Positions 1 through 9,359 of a stretch of DNA of 41,729 nt are shown in pieces. The notes beneath the pieces are model-generated. The model searched no databases, was not told the origin of the DNA, and saw nothing but the letters and a program-made list of their open reading frames with translations. A program made the position numbers and the translations under genes. The stretch's first letter is position 1; every line of letters starts with the position of its first letter. Source of the stretch: Mesorhizobium sp. (GTDB taxonomy: Bacteria > Pseudomonadota > Alphaproteobacteria > Rhizobiales > Rhizobiaceae); NCBI GenBank assembly GCA_004020365.1, contig SAQR01000009.1, positions 1 to 41,729 on the forward strand, in the 5' to 3' direction.

Positions 1-630
1 TATGTCGCGCGACCTGCTGGTAAATTGCTGACCTTGGGATTGCGATGCCAGCGTAGCACCAATGCGAGGCGCCGGCACGCAACACCGCAGGCTGCGCTAA
101 TGCTTTGACTCTAGCACTTGCGTCGCCCGAGAGACCATTTCGAGGATTTTCGCACGCAGGCTTGGTTCAGACGAAGGCTCAGATCGACCCCTTGGCTGCC
201 GAAATTATTTCCCATATCGTCGGGGACCGGATCGTTCCCGCCCGCCAGGATATCTTCTTCTTCGCACCGACGCTCGGTGATGCGCGGCTCGTGGGCGCCA
301 ATCTCCCCATCTGGGTCGATGCAAGCAGCCGGTATGGCATTATGGTCTCTCCGACATCCAGCGGGCCTTGAGCATCCCGATCGAGAAGATCGGAGTGTTG
401 ACATGAAAGTACAGTGGCCGCAAATCGGCTTTGATGGCATCGCGATCGGGTGTACCAGCCGACGATGGGCGCCCTCATGGCGCGCCGCAGCGTCCAGACA
501 CTCGTGCGTGAGTTCGTGAAGGCGGGCAGCTTTCATCAGTTCGCGGTCGACCTGCCGCAGTTAGCACTCACGTCGCTTTCTGCGATCACTGGCAATCGCG
601 GCGAAACGTTTCGGTCGAGAGGCACGTTCG
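1..630. other. Unassigned left edge, no recognisable gene
   Basis: Several overlapping open frames of 64 to 141 codons cross this stretch on both strands, but none has a recognisable domain or a convincing ribosome-binding site. The longest (111-536, minus) is rich in Arg and Cys and looks like a shadow frame of GC-rich DNA. It is best treated as the flank interrupted by the neighbouring insertion sequence. Confidence 0.5.
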
Positions 631-644
631 GTATTGTCCGATAG

Positions 645-2168
645 TGTTGAAAAAGTCCGGGTTGCAGCGGTCCTGAAGCACTGATTCAATCTTCGTTGTA
701 AGAGGAGATTGAGTCGATGATGGGCGAGCAAAGTGTGATGCAGGAGGAGCTGTTCTATGGCTTCAGCCTGCAGCGGCATGTGCCGGCGGACCACCTGCTC
801 AGAGCGATCGACCGCTTCGTTGATCTGTCCGCCATCCGCCAGCATCTGGCGCCCTTCTACAGCCCGATCGGCCGTCCCTCGATCGACCCTGAGCTGCTGA
901 TCCGCATGCTGATCGTCGGCTATTGCTTCGGCATCCGCTCGGAGCGCCGGCTGTGCGAGGAGGTACATCTGAACCTGGCCTATCGGTGGTTCTGCCGGCT
1001 TGGCCTCGAGGGTGATGTGCCGGACCACTCAACCTTCTCCAAGACCCGCCACGGACGCTTCCGCGATGCCGATCTGCTGCGCGAACTGTTCGAAACCGTC
1101 GTCCGACGCTGCATGGCAGAAGGCCTCGTCGGCGGCGAAGGCTTTGCGGTCGATGCCAGCATGATCGTCGCCGACGCGCAGCGTCAGCGCGGGGTCGAGA
1201 CGGCCGAGGAGCTCAAGCCTGAGACCAAGCGGGCCGTGGCCGAATACCTCGCCACCTTGGATGATGCCGCCTTCGGGGCCGCCACGCCGGTGGAGCCCAA
1301 GTTCGTCTCCCCTGTTGATCCCGCCGCGCGCTGGACTGCCGCTTGGGGTGGCCCAGCCGTCTATGCCTATTGCACGAACTATTTGATCGACGTGGAGCAC
1401 GCCATCATCGTGGACGTGGAGCCCTCGACCGCGGTGCGCCAGGCCGAGGTGACGGCCGCCAAGACCATGATCGAGCGGGCGCACGACGAGCTCGGCCTCT
1501 GGCCGGAGCGGCTGATTGCCGACACCGGCTACGGCTCGGCCGAAATGCTGAACTGGTTGGTGCATGAGCGTGGGATCGAGCCGCATATCCGGTCTTCGAC
1601 AAGTCCAGGCGCAAGGATGGCACCTTCTCGCGCGATGACTTCACCTACGACCATAAGGCCGATACATACATCTGTCCTGGCGGCAAGACGCTCAGGCAAC
1701 GCCAGAAGACCTATCGGGTGCCGCACCCTCTCGTCGACGAGAACGGCATGATGCGCTATCGCGCCAGCAAGCTGGATTGCGACGCCTGTGCCCTGAAGCC
1801 CCGCTGTTGCCCGAAGGAGCCGGCGCGCAAGGTGCTGCGCTCGATCTATGAGGGCGCGCGCGACATGGCCCGCGACATCGCCAAGACCGACGCCTACCAG
1901 ATCTCACGCTATCAGCGGAAGAAGGTGGAGATGCTGTTCGCGCACCTCAAGCGCATCCTGAAGCTCGATCGATTGCGATTGCGCGGCCCCTGTGGTGCCC
2001 GCGATGAGTTCCACCTTGCAGCCATCGCCCAGAACCTCAGGAAATTGGCCAAGATCTGCACCCTCGGGACACCCATCCGAGCCACTTAGGGCGAGGAGGT
2101 CGCGTCGACCTTAATCAAGACGCTTCGGTGCGAGTGGATCCACGGCTTCATCGCCGACTTCTTCAACA
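645..2168 (+). mobile_element. IS1182-type insertion sequence
   Basis: The element is bounded by inverted repeats: the left end begins TGTTGAAAAAGTC (645-657) and the reverse complement of the right end begins TGTTGAAGAAGTC, one mismatch in 13. It is about 1.52 kb and carries one transposase gene filling almost its whole length. The bases outside the two ends are near-identical 14-mers (631-644 and 2169-2182), as expected for an element in a duplicated target. The family assignment comes from the transposase. The exact ends could shift by a few bases because the palindromic target extends the inverted repeat outward. Confidence 0.75.
717..2089 (+). pseudogene. IS1182-family transposase, one frameshift
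   Basis: This is a DDE transposase of the IS1182 type. The N-terminal part (717 to about 1588) has the family features RPSIDPELLIRMLIVGY, HLNLAYRWFCRLGL and DHSTFSKTRHGRF, followed by the catalytic-domain segment with FAVDASMIVADA. The reading frame breaks near 1588, where the run CATATCCGG appears to lack one C (an intact gene would read PVFDKSRRKDG). The frame then continues in another phase to 2089 with the Cys-rich segment CDACALKPRCC and the C-terminal helical part ending in QNLRKLAKIC. Both halves are otherwise well preserved, so the indel is recent or is a sequencing error. A GGAG-like sequence (703-707) precedes the ATG at 717. The transposase is probably inactive as written. Confidence 0.85.
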
Positions 2169-2182
2169 CTATCGTCCGATAG
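2169..2182. repeat. Palindromic target flanking the IS1182-type element
   Basis: The sequence CTATCGTCCGATAG is a perfect inverted repeat (CTATCG, two-base centre, CGATAG) directly after the right end of the element. The same site, with two changes (GTATTGTCCGATAG), lies directly before the left end at 631-644. The two copies look like a slightly diverged target duplication of a palindromic insertion site. Confidence 0.55.
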
Positions 2183-3357
2183 CCGACAATGTCGAATACA
2201 CAGCGTAGAGGGAGCTGACTCTCGGGTATTTTTTGACGCTTTTTGCCTTGGCACGGTACATGCGCGCTGTTCAGCAAAACGCGCGAACTGAGTGGTCTCA
2301 CCGCCACGAGAGTCGCTGACTTACGCCACCTCCCAAGGCGTACCCGGCCCGGCAGTGAGCTCAGTCTCCCGCCGGGCATACGTGCTCAGACGTACTCGCG
2401 TTCAGAATTTCAAATTAGGCGGCGCAATGTCCGGCTGGAGAGGATTGGGGCGGATGGACCACCTAAGAGGCGCCCAAGAGACTTAGGGCACCGAGCGAGC
2501 GCGTCTCAGGGCTGCCTCTCCATCAGGCGACCGGTTGCCGCGGGCCAGCCTAAAGACGATGGCGACGCAATGACATCATGTTCGGCCCGATGGGCCCAGA
2601 GAGCATTTATGGCTGCGTTCTCTGTCGCACGAGAGATCGCGTTTCCGGACGTTCATCGAACAGGTCTCGGTCTTCGGTACTACAAACCGCATCGGATGCC
2701 GGATGCAGCCTAGACAATAGCTCCGGCGTCTGCCGCGTCATTCTTCTGACGTTTGGCGAACGGCTTCACATGAACGGATGCCAGTACGGCGAATTTCACG
2801 ACCGAGCTTCTCGATCTCGCGTCCCTAATAATGCGCCATCGCGCACGCCTCACGCAACAATGCACCTGGGCAGCTGCCCCGCGACCGTACAGCGGGATTT
2901 CCCACCTCCCAGCAGCCAATTGCGGGGCTTATGCGCAGACGGCGCGAAAACGCCGACTTCCTGCGATGATGGTGCGGTTTTTCGCGTAACCCGGTTCACC
3001 TGGGGCTGCTATATGTCGCCGTGCGGGCAGTGAGCCCGTCCGACGTGGCCTACAAGGACGGAGACTGGGGAATAGAGTCACTTAAGCAACCAGATTGCTG
3101 AGGCGAATGTCCCGGAAACTGCCGGTGATCGACTGAAGTGTTCGCCGGACAGCTTTGGTTGGGCCTTACTACAGGTTGTAAGGGGCAAGTGTGCAAAGAT
3201 TAGTCCGTGTCTATGCACGGCATCAATGATTAAAGATGGATGCGATACGGATATCTCAATAGGGATGTGGGGTAGACCGTCCCCAGACTATTCAAAAGAA
3301 GAGCTGCTGATGACTTCGCGGTGCGGCCGAGCCAGAGCATGCTGCCTTTGGTGAACC
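2183..3357. other. Long non-coding stretch with IS debris
   Basis: Almost 1.2 kb without a convincing gene. The open frames at 2243-2713 and 2578-3033 (plus) have no recognisable motif. The only identifiable content is the IS110 scar described separately. No strong Shine-Dalgarno sequence precedes the large gene at 3358. Confidence 0.5.
2710..2860 (-). pseudogene. IS110-family transposase remnant
   Basis: Read on the minus strand, one frame contains VKPFAKRQKNDAADAGAIV, which matches the conserved DEDD segment of IS110/IS1111 transposases (usually VKPFVKRQKNDAADAEAI). A second frame just upstream contains EACAMAHY followed by a stop and GREIEKLGREIR, which matches the preceding family segment. 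About 50 codons survive, with at least one frameshift and one stop. This is a scar of an element unrelated to the fuller IS110 copy at 17786-18819, whose equivalent segment reads MPIKTDRRDAEGIA. Confidence 0.7.
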
Positions 3358-6300
3358 ATGTCTCGGGTACAACAATGGACAGACGAAAACATGGATGGAT
3401 CGAATGCTCGTGCGCTGCATTTGCACACCATTGACTCGTTAGTTGCCGATTTAATCGCAGGCACGCCAGTTTTCATTGAGGGCGGGCACACCTTTTCTCT
3501 GCCTGATGCTGCAACGCGTAGCGCCTTGGGATGGTACCAAAATCGTGGCCCTGCGGCTTGGACCGCTGATGTCCGCTCTCCGCATGCGGAAGAACTCGTA
3601 GACGCGATTTCCCAACCGCCACCTGCTGTAAAGGCCTTGCCCTCGCGGCCCGCGAACGCGAACAACAGGCGACTTCGGCTGAAGAGGGTGGAGGCCCACC
3701 GGTTCGCCGGCCTGCATAAGTTTGGGACACCGGATGCGGCCCCGGAGAATTATGTCCACGAGTTCTCGTGCCCAATCACGCTCTTCGAAGGGCGGAACGG
3801 ATCCGGCAAGACCTCGCTACTCAATGCCGTCATCTGGACGCTCACAGGTCAGATGCTTCGGCCCCAGCGCGAACCTGAAAGCCCGGAGGACTTCGATTGC
3901 TGGATAGGCAATGCGGAGGACGAGCGAACAACGCACAAATTGTCGTCACTGACACCAATGCCATTCTTGGATCAGTACCGACCCGACAAGGACTGGGTTC
4001 CAGCTGATACCTGGGTTGAACTGACCTTCGTTGAAGATGGCGGCGTGAAGCTTCCCCCCATCCGCCGCAGCATGACGCGCTCGCTTCAGGGCAAGCTGAA
4101 GGAGTTGCCGCCAGATCTAACCCCGCTCGGGGTCGATCCCATCGCACTTCGCATCGGCACCGTGATGCCGGGCTTACTCCCGCTCATTCAGTTGGGATCT
4201 GAGTCGGAACTCGGACGCGCAGTGTCCGAGCTTACAGGGTTGTCAGCGCTCGTGGACCTAGCTGCACATTCGCGTCGCGCGAAAACCAAAATCGACAAAG
4301 ATCTCATCAAGGCCAAGCGCGGCGAACGCGATAAGGCGGACGCCGATTACAACATTGCCAAAGGCGACCTCGAAAAGATCTTGCGGACGCATGCTATGCT
4401 GGAGCCGCCGACGCCGGTGCCAATCCCGTCGGACGACAAGGCCATTGAGGAAAAGCTTAAGACCATCAAGACGAACTTCGATGACGCAAAGGCATGCGCG
4501 TTTGAGTCCGCGAAAGAGATCCTTGGCGGGCGTTTTGACCCCGCCGATGCAAAACTGCGTTCGGACCTCGAAGAGAATATCAGTCGGGCGCTCGAGCGTG
4601 TCAGCCAGCCTCAAACGTTGAAGTCGATCGCACGGCTCGCCGACCTCCGCAAACTGACGCCGGACGAGCTTGGCGACGCCGAAAACAGGCTAAATGCCAT
4701 TCTGACGGAAGCACGCACCCTGCAGGAGCTGGCGCAAAATCCATCGAGCGCAGCGCGCACGCGCTTGTATGCACGGATCAAGGCCTGGATGGCCGATCAT
4801 CCGGACCCAGCACGCGACCAAAACCGGTGCGTCGTCTGTGGTGGCGATCATTCCCATGCCGTTGACCCTGTTACGGGCCAACCGGTCAAACAGCACCTAG
4901 CCGGGTCTGCCTCCGATGCTGACCTCTTGTCGCAAACCCTGGCCCATTGGGCGGCAAATGCCCATGGCGATCTGTTGCGCTCGTTACCCGAGGCGCTTCG
5001 CACTGAGTTGGTCGCCGACTTGCCGTCGCATCCGTGCGACCTTCTGCGAAAAGCGCTCGTCGACGAGGCTTTTTCGTTCGCACCGTTCGCAGGCATTCTT
5101 GGCGAATTGAAATCCCCAACGGCCTTAAGCCTCGATGCCGTATTCCAGAACCGCGCGGAGTTGGATGATCCCCTTGCCATCGCGTTGCCAGCAGGGTGTA
5201 GCGACCTTCAACTAGCCTTGGAGCGCCTTGACCGAGCAATCCGCTTTGCCCATTGGCGCCAAAACAACGATGCCTTGGCAAAGGATGTCCTGACCCGCGT
5301 GCTCGGGCGCAAGCCCAAGGAAGGGGAGCATACAGAGAAACTGACCCTAACGGGGAAGCTGTTGGAACTCCAAAGCATCGTCAAAGCAGCCGAGCCGATC
5401 TCGGACGCGTTGACCCAGTGTGCGCGGCTTTCAAAGCACTTGGCGACGCGCCGGGCGGCTGAAGCCCGGCTTGGCAACTACGCGACGGCAAGCACAGCGC
5501 TCGGTCAACTCGCCGATTTGGGGACGCTGGCTGACCAGCAAGTCGACCAGCTTCGCAAAATTCTTCGAACGGATGCCGCCGCTTGGCGTGATCTCATCTA
5601 TCTCGGCGCATTTCCCGATACGGCTCACCAACTCGTCGATACCGGTATGGGCCGCAAAGGGGAATTGGACCTCGTAGTCCAAACAGGAGGCGTCGCGGCC
5701 CCAGCCCAACATGTCACGAACGCGTCGGCCCTGCGAGCGAGTTTGGTCGCGTTCTTTTTCGCCTTCTGGCAGCACGTGCTGAAGGAGCGCGGTGGCTTGA
5801 CTACCCTGGTGCTTGACGATCCTCAGGAGCTGCTTGACGATGAAAACCGGGAGCGGCTGGCGGCCGCGCTCGGAAAATTGGCGAGTGGTGGCGCGCAGGT
5901 GATCGTTACGTCTTATGATCCTCGCTTCAGCGGCCGGGTTGCCAAAATCCAGCTTCCGGGCGGAGTTGAGCATCTTGCCGTGCACCCCGCGACACGGTTG
6001 CAGCCCCGTCTCAGGACGATCGTGCCCCATTCCGTCCTGCTTGAGCGCAAGAAGCGCTTCGATGCCGACCCAAATGAAGAAGAGCCCGCACGCGATTTCG
6101 CCGATGGATGTCGCGTGTTCCTCGAGGCGCAGCTTGGTGACATGTTCGACGATCCGGCCCATTCATCCTGGGCCAAGGCGGCACCGAATCCCACGCTCGC
6201 CGATTTCGTGCAGCGAATGCGCCCCTTGGTACGGGCCGGGTCGGCCGGGATGTTCGGCGCAGACATTTTCAGGCGGTTCGCTGAACACCCTGCGCTGGGT

Positions 6301-7299
6301 AACAACTCCCCGGTGGTGGCCTTGATGAACAAGGCCCACCACGGGCGTCGCCAAGACATCACGGCTGGTGAGGTCGCGCAATGCGCTGGCCAATTGGCTG
6401 ATCTGATCAAGCTTGCGGAGGACATTCGTGAAGAATGCTATCGCTGGCGCCGGCGGGACTTGCCAGCAGCGAAGCAGAAGCTTGCGGCGCCGGCCGCGAT
6501 CGACTTCACCTCGCTCGCTGCACCGCGGGTCGTCATCTGTCCCGATTTGGCGGCCTTTACTAGGCACCGGGCGGGTGCGGAAACCCAGGACCAGCCGGAA
6601 ATTCTCGAGCCCTGCGTTCTTGAGAGCTGCGTTGCATACTATCTCAGGCGAGCCAACTTTGGTTTTGCGGCACCCGCTGGCAGCCTCGCTATCGTCAAAT
6701 CCATACCCACGTTAAGCGCGGACCGGCGGCTGGTGATCGCTCGGCACGGCAAGGACGTTTACGCGCGCCGGTTAGTTCGCAACGCAAAAGGTGGCGGATT
6801 AATCGCCCTCACCGCCGAGACGCCGGACCCGCGCATCCGCAATCCAAAAAGCGTCTTTCTTCCCGAGGATGAAACGGCAATTCACCAAGTTGTCGGGATC
6901 ATTTTCGACCACACGGTGAGGGTCGATCATGGCCCGGAAGAGGCCGTGGCAGTCGACGCCAACAGGGAGTTGCAGCGGATCGCAATCGCCTTCCGCGTGG
7001 TCGATGAAAGTGCCGTGCCGCTCGCTCTTGATAAGCAAGTTGTCCTCGGAGGAGACCACATCCAACTCGACACCCTCGGGCATCACCAGGATGCGCTCGT
7101 CGCCCTTTGCCTTGATGACGGATCCAGCATTTTCAAGCGGGTGGGCACGGCGCTTCCGGGCGATCTTTCCCATTTCAGGCTGTTCGAGAGCATAGGCGGG
7201 ATGGGATCGTCACAGGTCCTTTCCGTAGGAAAGGCTGCAAATGGGGTTCCGACGGTCATTGGCGCCCGGAAAATCGTCGGTGTGCTTTACAACGTCTAG
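3358..7299 (+). CDS. Giant SMC/Rad50-like ATPase with LexA/S24-like tail
   Basis: This 1313-residue protein has an ABC-type ATPase head split by a long insert, as in SMC, Rad50 and RecF-like proteins. The Walker A motif GRNGSGKTS is at about residue 145. A Lys/Glu-rich, coiled-coil-like region follows from about 320. A single CVVC motif near residue 491 recalls a Rad50 zinc hook. The Walker B motif LTTLVLDDPQ is near 818, followed by an H-loop-like region, VIVTSYDPRF, with no histidine. Beyond the head are about 450 more residues. Residues 1108-1180 (from GSLAIVKS to VVGIIF) align by eye with the LexA/S24 C-terminal fold, with Arg where the catalytic Lys would be (YARRL). Residues 1228-1313 may be a second such fold and keep FKRV. 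No substrate is known. Large solitary ATPases of this kind are often defence or DNA-surveillance proteins, but that is inference. No clear ribosome-binding site precedes the ATG; 3391 is an alternative start. The 3' end overlaps the minus-strand recombinase by 44 bp. Confidence 0.8.
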   Translation: MSRVQQWTDENMDGSNARALHLHTIDSLVADLIAGTPVFIEGGHTFSLPDAATRSALGWYQNRGPAAWTADVRSPHAEELVDAISQPPPAVKALPSRPANANNRRLRLKRVEAHRFAGLHKFGTPDAAPENYVHEFSCPITLFEGRNGSGKTSLLNAVIWTLTGQMLRPQREPESPEDFDCWIGNAEDERTTHKLSSLTPMPFLDQYRPDKDWVPADTWVELTFVEDGGVKLPPIRRSMTRSLQGKLKELPPDLTPLGVDPIALRIGTVMPGLLPLIQLGSESELGRAVSELTGLSALVDLAAHSRRAKTKIDKDLIKAKRGERDKADADYNIAKGDLEKILRTHAMLEPPTPVPIPSDDKAIEEKLKTIKTNFDDAKACAFESAKEILGGRFDPADAKLRSDLEENISRALERVSQPQTLKSIARLADLRKLTPDELGDAENRLNAILTEARTLQELAQNPSSAARTRLYARIKAWMADHPDPARDQNRCVVCGGDHSHAVDPVTGQPVKQHLAGSASDADLLSQTLAHWAANAHGDLLRSLPEALRTELVADLPSHPCDLLRKALVDEAFSFAPFAGILGELKSPTALSLDAVFQNRAELDDPLAIALPAGCSDLQLALERLDRAIRFAHWRQNNDALAKDVLTRVLGRKPKEGEHTEKLTLTGKLLELQSIVKAAEPISDALTQCARLSKHLATRRAAEARLGNYATASTALGQLADLGTLADQQVDQLRKILRTDAAAWRDLIYLGAFPDTAHQLVDTGMGRKGELDLVVQTGGVAAPAQHVTNASALRASLVAFFFAFWQHVLKERGGLTTLVLDDPQELLDDENRERLAAALGKLASGGAQVIVTSYDPRFSGRVAKIQLPGGVEHLAVHPATRLQPRLRTIVPHSVLLERKKRFDADPNEEEPARDFADGCRVFLEAQLGDMFDDPAHSSWAKAAPNPTLADFVQRMRPLVRAGSAGMFGADIFRRFAEHPALGNNSPVVALMNKAHHGRRQDITAGEVAQCAGQLADLIKLAEDIREECYRWRRRDLPAAKQKLAAPAAIDFTSLAAPRVVICPDLAAFTRHRAGAETQDQPEILEPCVLESCVAYYLRRANFGFAAPAGSLAIVKSIPTLSADRRLVIARHGKDVYARRLVRNAKGGGLIALTAETPDPRIRNPKSVFLPEDETAIHQVVGIIFDHTVRVDHGPEEAVAVDANRELQRIAIAFRVVDESAVPLALDKQVVLGGDHIQLDTLGHHQDALVALCLDDGSSIFKRVGTALPGDLSHFRLFESIGGMGSSQVLSVGKAANGVPTVIGARKIVGVLYNV

Positions 7300-8029
7300 C
7301 CGCAATCGACATCTGATCCCACGATTGTACGTTCAATGACGCAGGTCGTGTCGCGTCAAAGATCTTCTCGCCGCGCAGACGGCGCACGACGGCGCAGGCT
7401 GAGCCGGTCTGGCGGAAGGTATCGAACAGGAGCCGCACCGTGTCCTGGATCTGTCGGTCGGGATCGAGCACGACCCGCGCGTCAGGGGTGTAGACCAACC
7501 CGATCGGCAACGGCATCTCGAGCTCGCCGCGGCGCGCCTTGTTGAGAATGCCGCGTTGCAGCCGCGACTTCAGAATGTGCAGCTCGGCCTCGCTCATCGT
7601 GCCCTTCAGCCCGAGCAGCATGCGATCGTTGAAATAGGCCGGATCGTAGACGCCGTCCTCGTCCATGATGAGCGTACGCGACAGAGCGGCCAGCTCAAGG
7701 AGACGGTGCCAGTCGGCATTGTTGCGTGCTAGGCGCGACACTTCCAGCCCCAGCACGATCCCTGCATGCCCCATCGCCACTTCGGTCACCAGGTGCTGGA
7801 AGCCGTCGCGGTCCTGCGACTGCGCGCCGGAGAGGCCCAGGTCGCTATCGATGACGTGGACACGTTCGATCGGCCAGCCCAGCGCCACTGCGCGATCGCG
7901 CAAGGCGTATTGTCGCTTGGTGCTCTCGGTGTTCTCGAACACCTGACGAAGAGAGGACTGACGCACGTAGAGGAATGCATCACGCCGCAGATGGTCGGCG
8001 TCAACCTTCATGGCGATGTCAGTAGACAT
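7256..8029 (-). pseudogene. Serine recombinase, 3'-truncated
   Basis: This is a site-specific recombinase of the serine (resolvase/invertase) class, of the long type common in rhizobial islands. The N-terminal catalytic domain is present: AFLYVRQSS holds the nucleophilic serine, and LEVSRLARN and the GLKGTMSEAELH segment follow. The start of the recombinase domain is visible up to GSACAVVRRLRGEKI. Homologues run to about 600-700 residues with a zinc ribbon and coiled coil. Here the frame leaves the family sequence at about 7365 and ends 37 codons later inside the 3' end of the neighbouring ATPase gene. The DNA-binding half is therefore lost and the protein is probably inactive. The chosen ATG (8027-8029) has GAGG six bases upstream; an in-frame ATG at 8077 is an alternative. 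Confidence 0.8.
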
Positions 8030-8261
8030 GATTGCCTCGGGTCTCTGCTGCCAGCACATGTTGGCGAGCATGTGCACGAGCTAGCGATCGTGCACTGCAG
8101 CCGAAGCCGTGGGCGGTGGTTCCGGCCGCCGATGCATCGGCGGGGAAGGCTGAGGAGCCGCGATCAGCACCGCCAGCCCTTGCCAAAAGCCATGAAAAAC
8201 GATGGCGCCGATGTCCTTGACGCAGGCCTGACCGCACAGGAAACGCCTGCATGCGGGGCAT
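8019..8261 (-). CDS. Possible small ORF between DUF5372 gene and recombinase
   Basis: An 80-codon open frame fills the gap between the DUF5372 gene and the recombinase and overlaps the recombinase start, so it could be translationally coupled to it. It is rich in Arg and Ala and has no recognised domain. An alternative frame (about 8081-8259) has CPAC and CGQAC cysteine pairs that could form a small zinc site, but it lacks an obvious start. Either frame may be the real product, or neither. Confidence 0.2.
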   Translation of the reverse strand: MPRMQAFPVRSGLRQGHRRHRFSWLLARAGGADRGSSAFPADASAAGTTAHGFGCSARSLARAHARQHVLAAETRGNHVY

Positions 8262-8302
8262 AATTAGGTTTACATATGCGGCATAAATTGCCTGACACGC
8301 AT

Positions 8303-8563
8303 TCAGCCGCCATGGCTGCGCTCGATCTGCTCGATCAACGCCGCCAGGGTTGCCAGGTCATCTGGACGCATGAACGACCTACCCGCCGAGACCTGAATGA
8401 AAACATCGGGTGCGGCGACGTCCGTCCATGACGCAAGCAGTGAGCGAAGCCGTCCCTCCGCGTCGTAGAACATGACGCGGTCCTCGCCCCAGTTCTGCTT
8501 GCGTGTCGACAGCACGAAGCGCTGGCCGCGCCACGGATGGAACGGGTGAGTGATCTCGAACTC
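8303..8563 (-). CDS. DUF5372-like small protein, recombinase partner
   Basis: This is a small protein of the kind I recall being annotated DUF5372 and found just upstream of long serine recombinases in rhizobia. Recognisable segments are ITHPFHPWRGQRFVLSTRKQ near the N-terminus, DRVMFYDAEGRLRSLL, then LASWTDVAAPD, and AGRSFMRPDDLATLAALIE at the C-terminus. The frame is open upstream of the first usual start codon (GTG at 8513-8515). The conserved ITHPFHPW segment lies before that codon, so the true start is further 5', near 8563 or beyond. No ATG is visible there, and the IS481 scar lies immediately upstream, so the start may have been removed. Its role is unknown; the gene order suggests it works with, or regulates, the recombinase. 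Confidence 0.6.
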   Translation of the reverse strand, partial: EFEITHPFHPWRGQRFVLSTRKQNWGEDRVMFYDAEGRLRSLLASWTDVAAPDVFIQVSAGRSFMRPDDLATLAALIEQIERSHGG

Positions 8564-8610
8564 TATACGCGCTTGAGTGTCAGCACGAACTGCAGTCCTG
8601 AACTTGAAAG

Positions 8611-8812
8611 AATGGCAAGGCCGAACGCTTCATCCAGACCAGCCTGCGCGAATGGGCTTACGCGCGAGCCTACAACAGCTCTCAACACGGACGAACTGCT
8701 GCATTGGCTTCATCGGTACAATTGGCACAGGCCTAACGGCAGCCTAGGATCAAAACCACCCATCAGTCGTATCGGCTTAGATCGGGACAACCTACTGAGG
8801 CTCCACAGCTAG
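8611..8812 (+). pseudogene. IS481-family transposase 3' remnant
   Basis: The translation begins NGKAERFIQTSLREWAYA, the conserved segment around the last catalytic Glu of IS481-type DDE transposases. After a frameshift near 8690 it continues as LLHWLHRYNWHRPNGSLG and then KPPISRIGLDRDNLLRLHS to the stop at 8812. Only the last 65 or so codons survive. The 5' junction, at about 8608, abuts the DUF5372 gene start. Confidence 0.8.
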
Positions 8813-8880
8813 CTCTCGCTTCGGGTCATTCTCCTCGTTTCGGTCCTCCGGATGCGGTGCGGCTCAGACGGCGGGCCCGT
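8812..8880 (-). repeat. Diverged repeat, copy A
   Basis: About 55 bp here match 9909-9965 at roughly 80 percent by eye; both begin GCTCTCGCTTC and both contain CGGATGCGGT. Read on the minus strand, the two copies share a peptide pattern: PHPEDRNEENDPKREL here and PHPKDRSQEKDLKRERR in copy B. Most differences are conservative in that frame, which suggests descent from a coding sequence. In this copy a stop lies two codons before the shared segment. Confidence 0.5.
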
Positions 8881-9092
8881 TCCTGTCATGACTCGCCGCC
8901 GCACCGCTTCCTGGGAAGCAGCCATTGGCGAGCGGAGGACAAAACGATGAGACAGCGAAGCGCTGGGCCATCCGCGCCGACTGGAAGTCCTCGCGATCAT
9001 CTTCGAGCGCATTCGCGCTGTGGTGATGCGTCGATGCATGGTGGTTACGCGACTTCGTTGCTTGAAGCGAAGCGACCGCACCGCCCATTTCG

Positions 9093-9359
9093 TCAACTGG
9101 CGAACAAATCCTTGTAGCCGCTCGTCACCACCCAGTTTGCACGGTCGAGATGACTGCGAAGAACGTTCCGTGCGCGCTCCGGTTCGCGTGCCGGATCAAT
9201 GCCGAGGATCACATGGGCCATTTCCTCTTCAGTGGCGTTGTCGGCTGAGGCGTCCAGGAGCCTCATATAGGTTGTAAAGTGGTCCTTGTCGTAGGCTGTA
9301 ATGCGGTCCGACCAGGGGACCTCGTCGGCAAACGGCGTGTTCGATTTGGGCTGTAACAT
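9093..9359 (-). CDS. qseM: QseM-like DUF2285 antiactivator
   Basis: This is an 88-residue protein with the pattern of single-domain DUF2285 proteins: DRITAYDKDHFTTYMRLLDA, then an acidic ATEEEMAHVILGIDP helix, then REPERARNVLRSHLDRANW and a C-terminal VTSGYKDLF. In Mesorhizobium, QseM is a stand-alone DUF2285 protein that blocks the quorum-sensing activator TraR and the excision activator FseA of a symbiosis island. Its gene is divergent from the XRE-type gene qseC. The same arrangement occurs here: a small XRE gene starts 109 bp away on the other strand. The symbol rests on family plus context and not on sequence comparison. The ATG is at 9357-9359; a GGAG about 12 bases upstream is a weak ribosome-binding site. 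No traR, traI or fseA is visible in the window. Confidence 0.65.
   Translation of the reverse strand: MLQPKSNTPFADEVPWSDRITAYDKDHFTTYMRLLDASADNATEEEMAHVILGIDPAREPERARNVLRSHLDRANWVVTSGYKDLFAS

Noticed and set aside
717..2089. Programmed ribosomal frameshifting in the IS1182 transposase
   Set aside because: The break lies in the middle of the catalytic domain with no A6G or similar slippery run, and IS1182 transposases are normally one frame. A plain one-base loss explains it better.
5431..6162. Long minus-strand ORF (243 codons) inside the ATPase gene
   Set aside because: It is antisense to a well-supported coding region (Walker B segment) and has no domain of its own.
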